Positions 32,802 through 39,561 of a stretch of 39,561 bases of DNA are shown here, piece by piece. The stretch comes from Chloroflexota bacterium. Lineage in GTDB: Bacteria > Chloroflexota > Dehalococcoidia > Lucifugimonadales > UBA3495. The stretch spans positions 1 through 39,561 of the forward strand of contig JAPPCX010000004.1 of the NCBI GenBank assembly GCA_028875655.1. The letters are read 5' to 3'. The translations under genes and the position numbers were made by a program. Position 1 is the stretch's first letter. Every line of letters begins with the position of its first letter. The notes under the pieces are model-generated. The model saw only the letters and a program-made list of their open reading frames with translations. It did not search any database and was not told the origin of the DNA.

Positions 32802-35225
32802 TCAGGGAGTGGGCGCCTGGCCCAGCACTACGTAACCCAGGTTGTCATCGGTGCGCTCTGCCAGGGGCAGGATCTGCACGACCGCGTTGCCCAGGCCCAC
32901 CACCTCACCGTACTCATCGAAGCTGTAATCGTCGCCGATGGCTCCGCTGAAGGTGATGTCGTACATGCAGTCCCGGAAACCGTCCGTGTCCTGGTCGTCG
33001 CCGGTTTGAGCGAGACACGCCGCGGCCAGGTACACGTCGTCGTAGGCGGAAGCCTGGAACCACGGCTGGGTGGCGACGTGTCCGAAGTGCGCCTCGAAGT
33101 CCTTGAGGAACTGTTCGCCCCGATTGGTCAGGCCCAGGGGAATGATGGCTTTCATCCCTGTGGCCGCCTCGCCGGCGATGCTCAATGCCTCAGGCCCGGT
33201 GTTCACCGACTCCGTGTAAATGGGGCCCTCGAATCCCAGTTCCCTCAACTGCTTGATGATGGTCCCGCCGGAGAACTCGCCCTGCGAAGCCAGGTACACC
33301 CCATCCGGTTGCGCGTTGATCAGCTTGGTAATCTGGGTGCGGAAGTCGGTGATGTCGCTGGCGTAGCTCTCGGCAGCCACCACGTGGCCGCCCAGCTCCT
33401 CCAGGCGAGCCACCGTGGTGCGGCGCGCGCCCTCGGCGTAGTCGGTGGCCTCGGTGATGGTCGCCAGGTGGTGGATATCGTCGGCGTACAGCACGTTGCC
33501 GGTGTCGATACCCAGTTGGTCATCGTTGATGGCGGTGCGGAAGATGTAGTCGCCGGCCGGCTTGATGTCGGGGCTGGTCGCGGAGGCGGAGAGCATGATG
33601 ACGCCCTCAGCTTCGGCCAGGGGAGCCGCGCCCAGCATCGCGCCGCTGCAGGTAGTGCCGAGAATGATCTTCACGCCGTCAACGTCGGTCAGCTTGTTGT
33701 AGGCGGTTATCGCGTCCTGCGCGTTGCACTTGGAGTCTTCGGCGATCAGTTCCAGCATACGGCCGTTGATTCCGCCGGCGGCGTTGATTTCCTCCACCGC
33801 CATCTGCTTGGCCTGGACAATCGGGTTGCCGTAGGACTCGCCCACGCCGGTCAGGGCATCCATCGCGCCGATCCGGAAGGGTTCGGCGGATGCGGGCATG
33901 GCGGCGATGGGCGCCATGCCGACCGCGGCATCGCTGCCGGCCTGGCCCAGGATGCGGTAGCCCTGGTTGTCGTCGGTGCGCTCGTCCAGAGGCAGCACCA
34001 CCACCACCGCGTTGGAGAGGCCCACGACCTCGCCTCTGTCGTCAAAGCTGTAGCCTTCACCAATGGCCCCACTCCAGGTGATGCCGTACATGCAGTCCCG
34101 GAAACCGTCGGCGTCCTGGTCGTCGTTCGTCTGCTTCAGGCACTCGGCGGCAATGTACACGTCGTCGTAGGCGGAGCCCAGGTACCAGGGCAGGGTGATG
34201 TAGTCGTAGCGGGCGCGGAAATTCGCTAGCACCTCCACGGCCTTGGGGTTGTTCGGGTCCAGTTCGGCGGTAATGGCTTTCAGCCCGGTGGCCGCGTCGC
34301 CGGCCACTTCCAGCGCGGTGGCGCCCACGGGCACGATCTCGGAGTAGAGCGGCCCGGCGTAGCCCAGTTCCCGAATCTGCTTGACGATGGTGCCGCCGGA
34401 AAACTCGGACTGGGAAGCGATGTGAATGGCGTCGGGGTTGGCTCCGATCATCTTGGTGATCTGGCTGCGGAAGTCGGTTATGTCCGAAGCGTAGCGTTCT
34501 TCGGCCACAATCTCGCCGCCCAGGGAGACGAAGTGTTCGGCAGTGGTGCGGCGCACGCCCTCGGCGTAGTCGGTGGTCTCGGTGATGGTCGCCAGGCGTC
34601 GATGGCCGTCGGCCCAGATTACTTCGCCCGTGTCGATGCCCAGCTGGAGGTCGTTCATCGAGGTGCGGAAGATGTAGTCGCCGGCGTCGGCGATATCCGG
34701 GTTGGTGGCCAGCCCTGAGAAGAGAATCACGCCGTCGGACTCGGCCAGCGGAGCCGCGCCCAGCATGGCGCCGCTGCAGGAAGTGCCCAGGATGATTTTC
34801 ACCCCGTCCACGTCGGTCAGCTTGTTATAGGCGGTGATGGCATCCTGCGCCGAACACTTGGAATCCTCGGGGATGAGTTCCAGCATCCGCCCGTTGATGC
34901 CTCCGGCGGCGTTGATCTCGTCAACGGCCAACTGCTTGGCTTGCAGCGCCACGTTGCCATAGGTTTCGCCGGGGCCGGTCAGGGATTCCATGACTCCGAT
35001 GCGGAACGGTTCGTCGGACGCCGGTGCGGACGGAGCCGTGCCATCCTGGGATGGAGCGGCCGTAGTAGCCTGGCTCGCCCCGCTCGGCTGACTCTGCGCC
35101 GGAGCGGGGCTGCCGCCGGAGTCCGTCGGCGTGGAGTCGCCGTTGCCGCCGCAGGCGATGACGAACAAACTCAGGATTAGCAGCAGTCCCATTGAGACCG
35201 CGGTTTTGGAAAGGCCGGAACGCAT
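32802..35225 (-). CDS. ABC transporter substrate-binding lipoprotein with two tandem LivJ-type domains
   Basis: This is an 807-residue lipoprotein: signal peptide, lipobox FVIAC with Cys25, then a Ser/Pro/Thr-rich linker to about residue 65. Two complete periplasmic-binding-protein type I domains follow (about 68-425 and 435-807). They are very alike: both contain NAAGGINGRMLELI, EDSKC-AQDAITAYNKLTDVDGVKIILGT, CSGAMLGAAPLAE, ITDFR-QITK, EFSGGTI-KQ-RELG and the DDQD-DGFRDCMY motif. Most relatives have one such domain of about 380 residues. ATG 35225 is chosen because AGGAGGA precedes it and because it yields the signal peptide; the frame is open for 93 bases upstream. It is the first gene of the importer operon. 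Confidence 0.9.
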   Translation of the reverse strand: MRSGLSKTAVSMGLLLILSLFVIACGGNGDSTPTDSGGSPAPAQSQPSGASQATTAAPSQDGTAPSAPASDEPFRIGVMESLTGPGETYGNVALQAKQLAVDEINAAGGINGRMLELIPEDSKCSAQDAITAYNKLTDVDGVKIILGTSCSGAMLGAAPLAESDGVILFSGLATNPDIADAGDYIFRTSMNDLQLGIDTGEVIWADGHRRLATITETTDYAEGVRRTTAEHFVSLGGEIVAEERYASDITDFRSQITKMIGANPDAIHIASQSEFSGGTIVKQIRELGYAGPLYSEIVPVGATALEVAGDAATGLKAITAELDPNNPKAVEVLANFRARYDYITLPWYLGSAYDDVYIAAECLKQTNDDQDADGFRDCMYGITWSGAIGEGYSFDDRGEVVGLSNAVVVVLPLDERTDDNQGYRILGQAGSDAAVGMAPIAAMPASAEPFRIGAMDALTGVGESYGNPIVQAKQMAVEEINAAGGINGRMLELIAEDSKCNAQDAITAYNKLTDVDGVKIILGTTCSGAMLGAAPLAEAEGVIMLSASATSPDIKPAGDYIFRTAINDDQLGIDTGNVLYADDIHHLATITEATDYAEGARRTTVARLEELGGHVVAAESYASDITDFRTQITKLINAQPDGVYLASQGEFSGGTIIKQLRELGFEGPIYTESVNTGPEALSIAGEAATGMKAIIPLGLTNRGEQFLKDFEAHFGHVATQPWFQASAYDDVYLAAACLAQTGDDQDTDGFRDCMYDITFSGAIGDDYSFDEYGEVVGLGNAVVQILPLAERTDDNLGYVVLGQAPTP

Positions 35226-35266
35226 AGGTATAGGTCCTCCTGGAATCGGGATGGTATTACTTGTCA

Positions 35267-35275
35267 ATTCTAGCA
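35267..35275 (-). promoter_or_regulatory. candidate extended -10 promoter of the binding-protein gene
   Basis: On the minus strand this reads TGCTAGAAT, an extended -10 (TGn-TAGAAT), 41 bases before the ATG at 35225. A matching -35 box is weak. Confidence 0.42.
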
Positions 35276-35316
35276 CAGCGTTGCTGCGACGCTCCGGCAT
35301 CGCCCGGACGGTTAAC

Positions 35317-35343
35317 AAAAAAATCCGGCGCGCCAGCCGGATT
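35317..35343 (-). terminator. rho-independent terminator of the tRNA-Asn gene
   Basis: The stem AATCCGGC / GCCGGATT has a 6-base loop and is followed on the minus strand by a run of seven T (plus-strand A run at 35317-35323). It lies 20 bases after the tRNA 3' end. Confidence 0.88.
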
Positions 35344-35363
35344 GCAAGAAGCGGATGTAGTTT

Positions 35364-35438
35364 TGGCTCCCCTGGCAGGATTCGAACCTGCGACCTAGCG
35401 GTTAACAGCCGCCCGCTCTACCGCTGAGCTACAGGGGA
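35364..35438 (-). tRNA. tRNA-Asn (anticodon GUU)
   Basis: This is a complete cloverleaf of 75 bases on the minus strand. It has the acceptor stem TCCCCTG/CAGGGGA, D-arm GCTC...GAGC, anticodon stem GGCGG/CCGCT with loop CTGTTAA (anticodon GTT at 35404-35406), and T-arm GCAGG-TTCGAAT-CCTGC. The discriminator G and the CCA tail are encoded. It has its own promoter and terminator. Confidence 0.97.
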
Positions 35439-35486
35439 ACGGTATGGTCGCCATGGGACACGATTAAATCCAGGCGACGGTATTTG

Positions 35487-35515
35487 ATTTTAGCACTGAC
35501 ACCCTACCCTAGCAA
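35487..35515 (-). promoter_or_regulatory. promoter of the tRNA-Asn gene
   Basis: On the minus strand TTGCTA (35510-35515) and TAAAAT (35487-35492) are 17 bases apart. The -10 is extended by TGC. The tRNA 5' end lies 48 bases downstream. Confidence 0.55.
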
Positions 35516-35519
35516 GGGC

Positions 35520-35552
35520 GGCGCGCTCGCCAGCGCGCCTGCGTGCTAAAAT
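35520..35552 (+). promoter_or_regulatory. candidate promoter and possible operator of the HAS-barrel/HerA pair
   Basis: This is an extended -10 box, TGCTAAAAT (35544-35552), the same word as in the divergent tRNA promoter. A perfect 8-bp inverted repeat (GGCGCGCT-CGCC-AGCGCGCC, 35520-35539) covers the place of the -35 box, so it could be an operator. The predicted transcript begins close to the start of the HAS-barrel gene. Confidence 0.42.
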
Positions 35553-35573
35553 CCGGTAACTCAAGGGTTGGCG

Positions 35574-36182
35574 GTGGCCGAGATTACCATGACGGACATA
35601 ACCCCGGGGCAGCGCGTCGGCGAGGTGACGGTGTCCCACTCTCAGCGCATCGAGGTGCAGTGCTATGAACTGCACGGCGCGCCACCCCTGGGCGCGTTGC
35701 TGCGCGTCGGCTCGCCTCCGGTGTACGCCGTCGTGCGGGAAATCTGGCACGAGCCGCTGGACCCGACCCGTCCGCTGGCCCCCCGGGGAATGTCGCTGGA
35801 GTCGGAGGACGAGATCTACGCCGCCAACCCACAGCTCTCGGCGATGCTGACCACCAGGTTCGCCGGCACGGTGGTGGGCTACGGCGACGGTCTGGCGGTG
35901 CAGTACGGCCTGCCGGCCCAGCCGCCCAACCTGCACGCCTTCGTGTTCGCCTGCGACCCCGACGAAGCGGCGGCGTTCGCCGGCGAACTCGGCTGGCTGC
36001 GGCTGTTCCTCGCCGATGGCTCCCCGGCCGGCGATTCGGCCCTGGCCGGGTTCCTGCGACAGGCGGCGGCGGGTATGCTTGACCGCCAGGGTTTCCTGCT
36101 GCGGGCCGGCCGCACTCTGGCGGCGGAACTGTCCCGCGACTCGCAGCGGTTGCAGGCCATTTTGCGAGAGATGACGGCATGA
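35574..36182 (+). CDS. HAS-barrel domain protein, partner of the HerA-type ATPase
   Basis: This is a 202-residue protein. Its first half looks like a HAS-barrel, the small beta-barrel normally found at the N-terminus of HerA and related ATPases: GQRVGEVTVSHSQRIEVQCYEL, then PPLGALLRVGSPPVYAVVREIW. A helical C-terminus follows (LRQAAAGMLDRQGFLLRAGRTLAAELSRDSQRLQAILREM). Starts at TTG 35568, GTG 35574 and ATG 35589 are possible; GTG 35574 was preferred because AAGGG lies 6 bases before it. It overlaps the ATPase gene by ATGA and must be its partner. It could be an assembly or regulatory subunit; no nuclease motif is seen. Confidence 0.75.
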   Translation: MAEITMTDITPGQRVGEVTVSHSQRIEVQCYELHGAPPLGALLRVGSPPVYAVVREIWHEPLDPTRPLAPRGMSLESEDEIYAANPQLSAMLTTRFAGTVVGYGDGLAVQYGLPAQPPNLHAFVFACDPDEAAAFAGELGWLRLFLADGSPAGDSALAGFLRQAAAGMLDRQGFLLRAGRTLAAELSRDSQRLQAILREMTA

Positions 36183-37912
36183 TCGCGCGCAACGGACCGA
36201 ATCCCGGCGCGCTGCGCCGGCTCGGTGTGGTCGTCGGAGGATCCCTCTCCCGGGGTCTGGACGTGCGGCTGGACGGCTCGGCGGATGCGTCGCTGGAGGA
36301 TGTGGCAGTAGGTTCGTTCGTCACCATCGTGGGACGCCGCCAACGCTACTTTGCAGTCGTCACCGACCTGGAACTGCGCGCGGTGGACGACAGCGTGCGC
36401 CATTTCCCGCCCGGCGGTTCCACTTACGGTGGCGCCGGCGATTTCGCGGCCGAGGTCATGGCCGGCACCCTGGCCTACGGCCAACTGTCCGTAATGCCCA
36501 GCATGACCGCGCCCCTGGATTCCGACGCCGGCATCGGCGCGGCAATCTCGGCAGAGCAGGCCAAAACCATACCGGAGCATTTCGCCCCCGTGTACGCAGC
36601 CTCCCAGGCCGACATCGACGCGGTGTTCAGCGCGCAGGACACCAACGCTTTCGCCCTCGGTTCCCCGCAAGGCATGGAAGCCGCGTCAATCCGCCTGGAC
36701 CTCGGCACGCTGGCCAGCCGCTCGGTCGGTGTGTTCGGCGCGTCCGGCTCCGGCAAGACGTTCCTCGCCCGAATGCTGCTGGCCGGCCTGGTCAAGGACG
36801 GTCAAGCGGTGTCCTTGGTGTTCGACATGGAGAGCGAGTACGGCTGGCAGGGCCAGGACAACGACCGCCGCCGCCAGGTCAAAGGACTCAAGCAGCTCTT
36901 TCCCAGCCGCGTGGTGACCTTCACGCTGGACGAGGAGAGCAGCCGGCGCCGCGGCGTTACCCCGGACGGCGTGGTCCGCATCGGCTACGACGAAATCGAG
37001 CCGGCCGACATCGAGGTGCTGCGCGACCTGCTGAACCTGTCCGAGGTCGCCGCGGCCACCGCATGGAACCTGGAACGCCACTACGGCAGCGGCGACTGGC
37101 TGCGCTCGTTCCTGGCGTTGAGCGGACCCGACGTCGGCGAGTTGGCCAACGAAATCGGCGTGAACCTGGCCGCCTTGCAGACGCTCCATCGCCGGCTGTC
37201 CGCGTGGAGCCGGTTCGGATTCCTGGCCGATAAGGGCGAGGGCCGGGGCAGCGCCGGCGGCATCATCGAAAACCTGCAACACGGCAATCACGTCGTGCTC
37301 GAGTTCGGCCAGTACGGGCGCAACACCGCCGCCTACGTCCTGGTCAGCAACCTGCTCACCCGCCGCATCCACGAGACCTGGGTGCGCCGCAAGGAACTGG
37401 CCGACGGCGGGCAGGGCGACGAACCCCGTCCCCTGGTCATATTCATCGAAGAGGCCCACAAGTTCCTGACGCCCGAGGTGGCGTCCCAGACCATCTTCGG
37501 ATCCATCGCCCGCGAACTGCGCAAGTACAACGTCACGCTGATGATCGTTGACCAGCGGCCCAGCGGCATCGACTCGGAGGTGATGAGCCAACTGGGAACC
37601 CGCCTGTCCTGCGCCCTCAACGACGACCGCGACCTGAACGCCGTACTGATGGGCGCCCGCGACGCCGGCCAGCTGCGCGGCGTGCTGTCCCGTCTCGACA
37701 GCAAGCAGCAGGCCCTGGTCTTCGGCCACGCCGTTCCCATGCCGGTAGTCGTCCGTCCCCGCGACTACGACGAGTCCTTCTACGCCGACATGACGCTCGC
37801 CGGCGCGCCGGCCGCCGCCACCGCCGGCATCCCGTCTGGAGCGTCCGCCCTCCCCGAAACCGAAGCACAACGCATGCAACGCGAAATCGACGAACTCTTC
37901 CCCCCGGAATAA
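36179..37912 (+). CDS. HerA-type (DUF87) ATPase
   Basis: This is a 577-residue hexameric-type ATPase of the HerA/FtsK superfamily. A HAS-barrel-like N-terminus (LGVVVGGSLSRGLDVRLDG) is followed by the P-loop GASGSGKT (about residues 187-194) and Walker B VIFIEEAHKF (about 420-428). A sensor-like segment is in RKYNVTLMIVDQRPSGIDSEVMSQLGTRLSCAL. Family members translocate DNA with the NurA nuclease in end resection, or power defence complexes. No NurA, SIR2 or other effector gene is next to it; only the HAS-barrel gene precedes it. The ATG overlaps that gene's stop. Function in DNA repair is the default guess. Confidence 0.88.
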   Translation: MIARNGPNPGALRRLGVVVGGSLSRGLDVRLDGSADASLEDVAVGSFVTIVGRRQRYFAVVTDLELRAVDDSVRHFPPGGSTYGGAGDFAAEVMAGTLAYGQLSVMPSMTAPLDSDAGIGAAISAEQAKTIPEHFAPVYAASQADIDAVFSAQDTNAFALGSPQGMEAASIRLDLGTLASRSVGVFGASGSGKTFLARMLLAGLVKDGQAVSLVFDMESEYGWQGQDNDRRRQVKGLKQLFPSRVVTFTLDEESSRRRGVTPDGVVRIGYDEIEPADIEVLRDLLNLSEVAAATAWNLERHYGSGDWLRSFLALSGPDVGELANEIGVNLAALQTLHRRLSAWSRFGFLADKGEGRGSAGGIIENLQHGNHVVLEFGQYGRNTAAYVLVSNLLTRRIHETWVRRKELADGGQGDEPRPLVIFIEEAHKFLTPEVASQTIFGSIARELRKYNVTLMIVDQRPSGIDSEVMSQLGTRLSCALNDDRDLNAVLMGARDAGQLRGVLSRLDSKQQALVFGHAVPMPVVVRPRDYDESFYADMTLAGAPAAATAGIPSGASALPETEAQRMQREIDELFPPE

Positions 37913-37931
37913 TGCCCGTAACGCTAACCAT

Positions 37932-37959
37932 GTAGGGGCGAATAATTATTCGCCCTTAC
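37932..37959 (+). repeat. intergenic palindromic repeat, family E (GTAGGGGCGAATAA arms)
   Basis: The arm GTAGGGGCGAATAA is followed at once by TTATTCGCCCTTAC, with one mismatch. It lies between herA-like and panC, ending 21 bases before the panC ATG. The GTAGGGGC opening is shared with family D. It may serve as a weak terminator for the HerA-type gene or influence panC translation. Confidence 0.75.
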
Positions 37960-37980
37960 CCTCGCGGATGAAAAACCGCC

Positions 37981-38835
37981 ATGCAAGTCATCACCACCTG
38001 CGCCGAAATGACCGCCCTGTGCCGCGAAGCGCCGCGTCCCTTGGGCCTGGTTCCCACCATGGGCGCGCTCCACGAGGGCCACCTGTCCCTGACCCGCCAG
38101 GCGCGGACGGACAACGCCACCATGGCAGCGTCCATATTCGTGAATCCCACGCAATTCGGAGCCAACGAGGACTTCACTACCTACCCACGCACCTTCGAGC
38201 GAGACCTGGAGTTGCTGGCAGCGCAGGGCACCGACCTGGTATTCGCCCCCCTGCCGGACGAGGTGTACCCCGAGGGGTTCGACACCTGGATTGAACCCGG
38301 CGCGGTAGCCGAGGGCATGGAGGGAGCCGCGCGTCCCGTCCACTTCCGCGGCGTAGCGACGGTAGTCGCAAAGTTATTCACCATCACCCGGCCCGACCGC
38401 GCCTACTTCGGCCAGAAAGACGGCCAACAGGTAGCGGTCATCCGCAAAATGAACGCCGACCTCAACCTGGGCGTAGAAGTAGTCACCATGCCCACCATCC
38501 GCGAACCCGACGGCCTCGCCCTGAGCAGCCGCAACGCCTACCTCACCCCGGAGCAACGCGCCGCCGCCCCGGTGGTGTACCGCGCCTTGCAAGCCGCCGA
38601 ATCCCTGTGGCAATCCGGCGAGCGCGATGCCAACCGCCTGCAAGCCGCAGCGCTTTCCATCTTGCAATCAGAACCGCAGGTATCCGCAGTAGATTACGTC
38701 GGCGTAGTGGATGCGGACACAATGGCAGCGTTAGAGAGTCTTGCAGACCGCCGGCCCGCGATGATAGCAACGGCAGCACGCCTCGGCTCGGTCCGCCTGA
38801 TCGATAACGTGGTTTTGGAGCGTGTCGACACTTAA
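37981..38835 (+). CDS. panC: pantoate--beta-alanine ligase (pantothenate synthetase)
   Basis: PanC joins pantoate and beta-alanine with ATP to make pantothenate, the precursor of CoA. Family motifs are intact: PTMGALHEGHLSL (HxGH), SIFVNPTQFG, YFGQKDGQQ, and the KMSKS-like LSSRN near residue 180. At 284 residues it has normal length. No panB or panD gene is in the window. A family E repeat directly upstream takes the place of a normal leader, and no strong ribosome-binding site is visible. A family A repeat follows the stop. Confidence 0.95.
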   Translation: MQVITTCAEMTALCREAPRPLGLVPTMGALHEGHLSLTRQARTDNATMAASIFVNPTQFGANEDFTTYPRTFERDLELLAAQGTDLVFAPLPDEVYPEGFDTWIEPGAVAEGMEGAARPVHFRGVATVVAKLFTITRPDRAYFGQKDGQQVAVIRKMNADLNLGVEVVTMPTIREPDGLALSSRNAYLTPEQRAAAPVVYRALQAAESLWQSGERDANRLQAAALSILQSEPQVSAVDYVGVVDADTMAALESLADRRPAMIATAARLGSVRLIDNVVLERVDT

Positions 38836-38836
38836 A

Positions 38837-38867
38837 CTGTCATTCCCGCGAAAGCGGGAATCCAGTG
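38837..38867 (+). repeat. intergenic palindromic repeat, family A (dRS3-like), copy 2
   Basis: This has the same core ATTCCCGCGAAAGCGGGAAT (38842-38861) and the same flanks as the copy at 21206-21237. It begins just after the panC stop and ends 3 bases before the GGAGG of the next gene. Confidence 0.85.
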
Positions 38868-38883
38868 GCCGGAGGATGCAACC

Positions 38884-39081
38884 ATGCTTGACGAAGTAGT
38901 TTTTGAAGTACACGAGGCCGAAGAGGGCAGCTACTACTCGGCGGCCATTGGCCACGACATAATCACCCAGTGCGATACGTGGGAAGAACTGAAGTCGATG
39001 GCGCAAGAGGCTGTCCTATGCCACTTTGACGATGGAGAGGTGCCGGGAACGCTGCGCCTACGGCCGGCGCGAGAGTCGTAA
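38884..39081 (+). CDS. HicB-like small protein
   Basis: This is a 65-residue protein of the HicB/UPF0150-like type: MLDEVVFEVHEAEEGSYYSAAIG, then a short helix (TWEELKSMAQEAVLCHF) and DDGEVPGTLRL. Such orphans are often mis-named 2-oxoisovalerate dehydrogenase in databases; nothing here supports that activity. In HicAB systems a HicA toxin precedes or follows, but none is seen here. GGAGG (38871-38875) precedes the ATG by 8 bases. It may be a solitary antitoxin-like protein or regulator. Confidence 0.8.
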   Translation: MLDEVVFEVHEAEEGSYYSAAIGHDIITQCDTWEELKSMAQEAVLCHFDDGEVPGTLRLRPARES

Positions 39082-39145
39082 CTTCACGAAAGCAAACGAG
39101 CAGAAGTAGTGCAATAACAGTCACTCCACTCCTGGAGGCGCAAAC

Positions 39146-39430
39146 TTGGCGAAACGATTAGAAATCCTGCTGGACGACGCGGAGTACGCGGCGGTTGAGG
39201 AAGCGGCGAAGCGGCGTCAAGTGAGCGTGTCGGAGTGGGTACGCCAAGCGTTGCGTGATACCCGACAAGCCGAACTCACCGAGGTGATGCGCAAACCTGA
39301 TAGCGAAAAGGACCCGGAGCGCATTGCCAGGAAATTGAAGGCTTTGGAAGAGGCGTCGAAGCATAATTTGCCGACTGCCGACATTGACCAGATGCTGCAG
39401 GAGATCAGGGACGGGTACATGATGCGATGA
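39146..39430 (+). CDS. ribbon-helix-helix antitoxin-like protein
   Basis: This is a 94-residue protein with an N-terminal ribbon-helix-helix DNA-binding fold (KRLEILLDDAEYAAVEEAAKR then VSVSEWVRQALR). The C-terminal half would bind a toxin (PTADIDQMLQEIRDGYMMR). The start is TTG 39146, with GGAGG at 39134-39138. The stop overlaps the ATG of a PIN-type toxin remnant by ATGA, the standard VapBC layout. It is likely the antitoxin of a pair whose toxin is broken, and a repressor of its own promoter. Confidence 0.82.
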   Translation: MAKRLEILLDDAEYAAVEEAAKRRQVSVSEWVRQALRDTRQAELTEVMRKPDSEKDPERIARKLKALEEASKHNLPTADIDQMLQEIRDGYMMR

Positions 39431-39462
39431 TTTTCGTCGATTCCAATGTACCGAAATCCTGA
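39427..39462 (+). pseudogene. remnant of a PIN-domain (VapC-type) toxin
   Basis: After the antitoxin gene, ATG 39427 opens a frame reading MIFVDSNVP, the typical start of a PIN-domain toxin with its first catalytic aspartate. It stops after 11 codons (TGA at 39460-39462). No continuation of a PIN domain is recognisable in the remaining 99 bases in any frame. It may have been cut by a deletion or insertion junction near 39450. The rest of the window, to 39561, holds no gene that I can support. Confidence 0.65.
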
Positions 39463-39561
39463 TTCTGACGAACGATGACACCCGCCCTGTTGACCCAACC
39501 GGAACTCACGTTCTATCATAGTCTCATCACGTGAAAGACCAATTGGTCCCGCAATTCCCAA

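Noticed and set aside
32784-34229. 481-codon plus-strand frame over the binding protein
   Set aside because: It shows repeats only because the real gene on the minus strand is duplicated; it has no motif of its own.
38884-39081. 2-oxoisovalerate dehydrogenase label for the small protein
   Set aside because: This is a common database mis-annotation of this short HicB-like family; 65 residues cannot form an E1 subunit.

Overview
This window comes from a high-GC bacterium with tightly packed genes, many ATGA overlaps, and frequent GTG or TTG starts behind clear GGAGG-type ribosome-binding sites. The gene content fits an aerobic heterotrophic Chloroflexota genome, perhaps Dehalococcoidia/SAR202-like: solitary Uma2 endonucleases, DUF1800/DUF1501 proteins, a flavin monooxygenase of the acyl-CoA dehydrogenase fold, MaoC and thiolase-like enzymes, and many palindromic intergenic repeats. 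That placement is inferred from content; there is no rRNA or other phylogenetic marker here. I see no insertion sequence, prophage, integrase or CRISPR array.

Layout. Positions 1-780 hold no recognisable gene. 784-6634: a promoter, then E1 alpha, E1 beta and E2 of a 2-oxoacid dehydrogenase, lipB (which supplies the octanoyl precursor of the E2 lipoyl group) and a GMC oxidoreductase. 6680-11000: a PLP aminotransferase (+), then on the minus strand sat, a MaoC-type dehydratase and a Uma2 protein. 11203-17667: a Cache-like lipoprotein, an enoyl-CoA hydratase (-), a NYN-domain protein followed at once by threonine synthase and Uma2, an inositol-monophosphatase-family protein (-), and an SDR lacking YxxxK followed by a TPR protein. 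17704-23147: an NCS2 permease with an unusual cytosolic C-terminal domain, a DUF35 protein and a thiolase-like protein without the usual cysteine (all -), a duplicated EthD-like protein (+), and a group D-type flavin monooxygenase/acyl-CoA dehydrogenase (-). 23460-27960: a small membrane-anchored protein, then DUF1800, DUF1501 and an NHL-repeat protein, none of the last three with a visible export signal. 28016-35225 (-): a branched-chain-amino-acid-type ABC transporter whose binding protein has two tandem ligand domains and whose LivH is enlarged, with Uma2 as its last gene. 35364-37912: tRNA-Asn, then a HAS-barrel protein and a HerA-type ATPase. 37981-39561: panC, a HicB-like orphan, and a ribbon-helix-helix antitoxin followed by only the first 11 codons of a PIN-type toxin.

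How the parts fit. The 2-oxoacid dehydrogenase, acyl-CoA/hotdog/thiolase-type enzymes, flavin monooxygenase, GMC oxidoreductase and amino-acid-type importer suggest uptake and oxidation of organic acids, amino acids or more recalcitrant carbon. Substrates cannot be read from the sequence. The most unusual points are the permease carrying a degenerate RsbW/HATPase-like tail, the tandem-domain binding protein paired with an oversized LivH, the Cys-less thiolase/DUF35 pair, the HAS-barrel/HerA pair, and five palindromic repeat families sitting between genes, one of which supplies a start codon.
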